From: Desulfobacteraceae bacterium
GTDB taxonomy: Bacteria > Desulfobacterota > DSM-4660 > Desulfatiglandales > Desulfatiglandaceae
Length of the DNA: 8,263 nt
Assembly (NCBI GenBank): GCA_030612945.1
Contig: JAUWMY010000092.1
Span: 1 to 8,263, forward strand
Direction: 5' to 3'
Program-made: the position numbers and the translations under genes
The notes under the pieces: model-generated
The model's input: only the letters and a program-made list of their open reading frames with translations
Database searches by the model: none
What the model was told of the DNA's origin: nothing
Part shown: positions 6,463 through 8,263 of the stretch, piece by piece
Numbering within the stretch: the stretch's first letter is position 1
Layout of the letters: every line of letters starts with the position of its first letter

Positions 6463-8263
6463 TTACAGCTCCGCTTCCAGTTCCTCAACCTCGTAAACCT
6501 CGAACACATCCCCTGATTTGATATCCTGAAAGTTTTCCAGGCCTATACCGCATTCATATCCGGTCTGGACTTCTTTGGCATCTTCTTTGAATCTTCTGAG
6601 CGAACCGAGTTTGCCATCAAATACAACCACATCGTCACGCAGGAGCCTCACATTTGCATTTCGCACGACATGACCGTCCGTGACGTAACAACCTGCAATT
6701 GACCCCACTTTCGGAATACGAAATACCTCCTTGACATCAGCGCGGCCAATGACATGCTCCTTATAAATCGGTTCAAGGAGACCCGTCATTGCCAGACGAA
6801 TGTCCTTTACCACGTTATAAATTACATCGTAGTACCGGATGTCTACATTTTCCTTTTCGGCAACATCACTGACTCTGGGATTCACCCTCACATTGAAACC
6901 GATAATAATAGCTCCTGATGCTGATGCAAGCATCACATCTGATTCTGTTATGGCGCCTGTTGCAGAATGTATTATGTTAAGTTTGACCTCTTCTGTGCTT
7001 TGCTTGACCAGGGAATCGCCAACCGCTTCGAGTGAGCCCTGAACATCTGTCTTCAGAACGATGTTAAGCTCCTTTACATCCCCTTCTTTTATCTTTTCAA
7101 AAAGGTCCTCAAGGCTGACCAAACCCTTTCTTCCGACTACCTGCCTCTGACTCTTATCCTTGCGGTGCTCAATCACCTGTTTTGCAGTTTTTTCATCCTG
7201 AACACCGATGAACTCATCCCCCGCCATGGGCACACCCGATATGCCATATATCTCTGCCGGCATGGCCGGGCCTGCGGATTTCATCTTTTTTCCCCTCTGA
7301 TCAAGCATGGCCCTCACCCGGCCGTATTTTTCCCCGCAGATGAAATGATCGCCTCTGCGGAGGGTTCCATTCTTAATGAGAACCGTTGCTACAGGGCCTT
7401 TACTCTTGTCCAGTTTTGCCTCAATAATGACTCCTCTTGCCGGCTTATCGGGATTACCTTTTAGTTCGAGCATTTCGGACTGAAGCGAGAGCAGGCTCAG
7501 AAACTCATCAACCCCTTCCCCTGTTTTGGCAGAAATATTTCCAAAAATGGTGTCGCCGCCCCATTCTTCGGGGGAAAGATCCAACTCAGCCAATTCTCTT
7601 TGTACCTTTTCCGGGTTGGCTTCCGGTTTGTCAATCTTGTTAACGGCTACAACAATCGGGATCTTGGCCGCACGGGCGTGATTAATTGCCTCTTTCGTCT
7701 GCGGCATAACACCATCGTCCGCAGCCACAACAAGCACGATGAGATCCGTTACCCTGGCACCTCTTGCCCGCATGGCCGTGAAAGCTTCATGGCCGGGAGT
7801 ATCAAGAAAAACTATGTCTCCACTCTCAGTCTTGACGTAATATGCTCCGATATGCTGTGTTATTCCACCCGATTCTCCACCTATGATATTGGAGTTCCTT
7901 ATATGGTCGAGCAGAGAGGTCTTTCCATGGTCAACATGCCCCATAATGGTGATTACCGGTGGCCTTGGTACCAGATCTTCAGCCAGGTCCTCGGTTTCTG
8001 CAAACAGGTGCTCCTCCTCAAAAGTATCCAATTCCAGCTCATATCCAAATTCTTCCGCCACAACAGATGCGGATTCAAAATCTATGGGCTGATTGATATT
8101 GGAGGTAACGCCCAGGGTCATCAATCGTTTGATTACCTCAACTGCTTTTGTTCCCATTGCCTTGGCCAACTCGGCAATTGTAACGGTTTCTTGAACCTTG
8201 CTCCGTCTCTTTATAGCCTTTGGACCAGTAATCTCGGTCTGCTTACCTGTTTTTACAACTTCT
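6463..8263 (-). CDS. infB: Translation initiation factor IF-2, 5' end cut by window edge
   Basis: IF-2 is the GTPase that brings initiator fMet-tRNA to the 30S subunit and promotes 50S joining. The frame is open from the right edge to the TAA at 6463, giving 599 visible residues; whole bacterial IF-2 is usually 800-1000, so the long N-terminal region lies outside. Counting from the first complete codon, an IF2_N domain (ETVTIAELAKAMGTKAVEVI) covers about 25-75. The GTPase domain follows with G1 GHVDHGKT at 108-115 (bases 7918-7941), G2 GGITQHIGAY at about 132-141, G3 DTPGH at 154-158, G4 NKID at 208-211 and G5 SAK at 244-246. Domain II begins near 275, domain III (VLKTDVQGSLEAV) near 402, and the C2 fMet-binding domain ends the protein with GYECGIGLENF near 568-578. 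The TTG at 8169 is internal, not the start. nusA would be expected upstream, outside the window. All motifs are intact. Confidence 0.98.
   Translation of the reverse strand, partial: EVVKTGKQTEITGPKAIKRRSKVQETVTIAELAKAMGTKAVEVIKRLMTLGVTSNINQPIDFESASVVAEEFGYELELDTFEEEHLFAETEDLAEDLVPRPPVITIMGHVDHGKTSLLDHIRNSNIIGGESGGITQHIGAYYVKTESGDIVFLDTPGHEAFTAMRARGARVTDLIVLVVAADDGVMPQTKEAINHARAAKIPIVVAVNKIDKPEANPEKVQRELAELDLSPEEWGGDTIFGNISAKTGEGVDEFLSLLSLQSEMLELKGNPDKPARGVIIEAKLDKSKGPVATVLIKNGTLRRGDHFICGEKYGRVRAMLDQRGKKMKSAGPAMPAEIYGISGVPMAGDEFIGVQDEKTAKQVIEHRKDKSQRQVVGRKGLVSLEDLFEKIKEGDVKELNIVLKTDVQGSLEAVGDSLVKQSTEEVKLNIIHSATGAITESDVMLASASGAIIIGFNVRVNPRVSDVAEKENVDIRYYDVIYNVVKDIRLAMTGLLEPIYKEHVIGRADVKEVFRIPKVGSIAGCYVTDGHVVRNANVRLLRDDVVVFDGKLGSLRRFKEDAKEVQTGYECGIGLENFQDIKSGDVFEVYEVEELEAEL

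Noticed and set aside
7165..7643. Two plus-strand open frames opposite infB
   Set aside because: Both are antisense to intact IF-2 domain coding sequence and have no family resemblance.
6463..8169. infB starting at the TTG at 8169
   Set aside because: The frame is open to the right edge and the upstream residues (ETVTIAEL) continue the IF2_N domain, so the TTG is an internal leucine codon.

Overview
The window is one continuous minus-strand block of housekeeping genes for translation and RNA metabolism. In transcription order (right to left) it reads: infB (translation initiation factor IF-2, 5' end outside the window), a DUF503/YlxP-family protein, rbfA, a DHH-family nanoRNase/pAp phosphatase (nrnA), truB, rpsO, pnp, and an M16 zinc peptidase whose 3' end runs off the left edge. 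No plus-strand gene is credible. I see no rRNA, tRNA, CRISPR array, insertion sequence or phage gene.

The order infB-ylxP-rbfA-nrnA-truB-rpsO-pnp-M16 is the widespread bacterial nusA/infB arrangement. The DUF503 protein between infB and rbfA, the nrnA between rbfA and truB, and the peptidase after pnp fit a deltaproteobacterium (Desulfobacterota, sulfate-reducer or syntroph type). That assignment is inference from gene order and protein flavour; nothing here fixes the genus.

Layout: 1-1162 is the partial M16 peptidase, and its start overlaps the pnp stop by 11 bases. 1152-3251 is pnp. A 62-base gap with a small hairpin separates pnp from rpsO at 3314-3583, which uses a GTG start behind a strong AGGAGG. 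After a 69-base leader come truB (3653-4585), nrnA (4569-5591) and rbfA (5569-5934), linked by short overlaps. Then comes the only large gap in the block, 5935-6172 (238 bases). It carries a degenerate 9-10 base tandem repeat directly upstream of the rbfA ribosome binding site and a possible extended -10 promoter. ylxP (6173-6460) follows, only two bases after the infB stop, and infB fills 6463-8263.

Functionally, IF-2 starts translation and RbfA and S15 serve 30S assembly. TruB makes pseudouridine 55 in tRNA. PNPase shortens RNA from the 3' end and NrnA clears the resulting 2-5 nt fragments. The peptidase is a positional neighbour with no clear shared pathway.

I found no undescribed system. 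The feature most worth a second look is the repeat-bearing gap between ylxP and rbfA.
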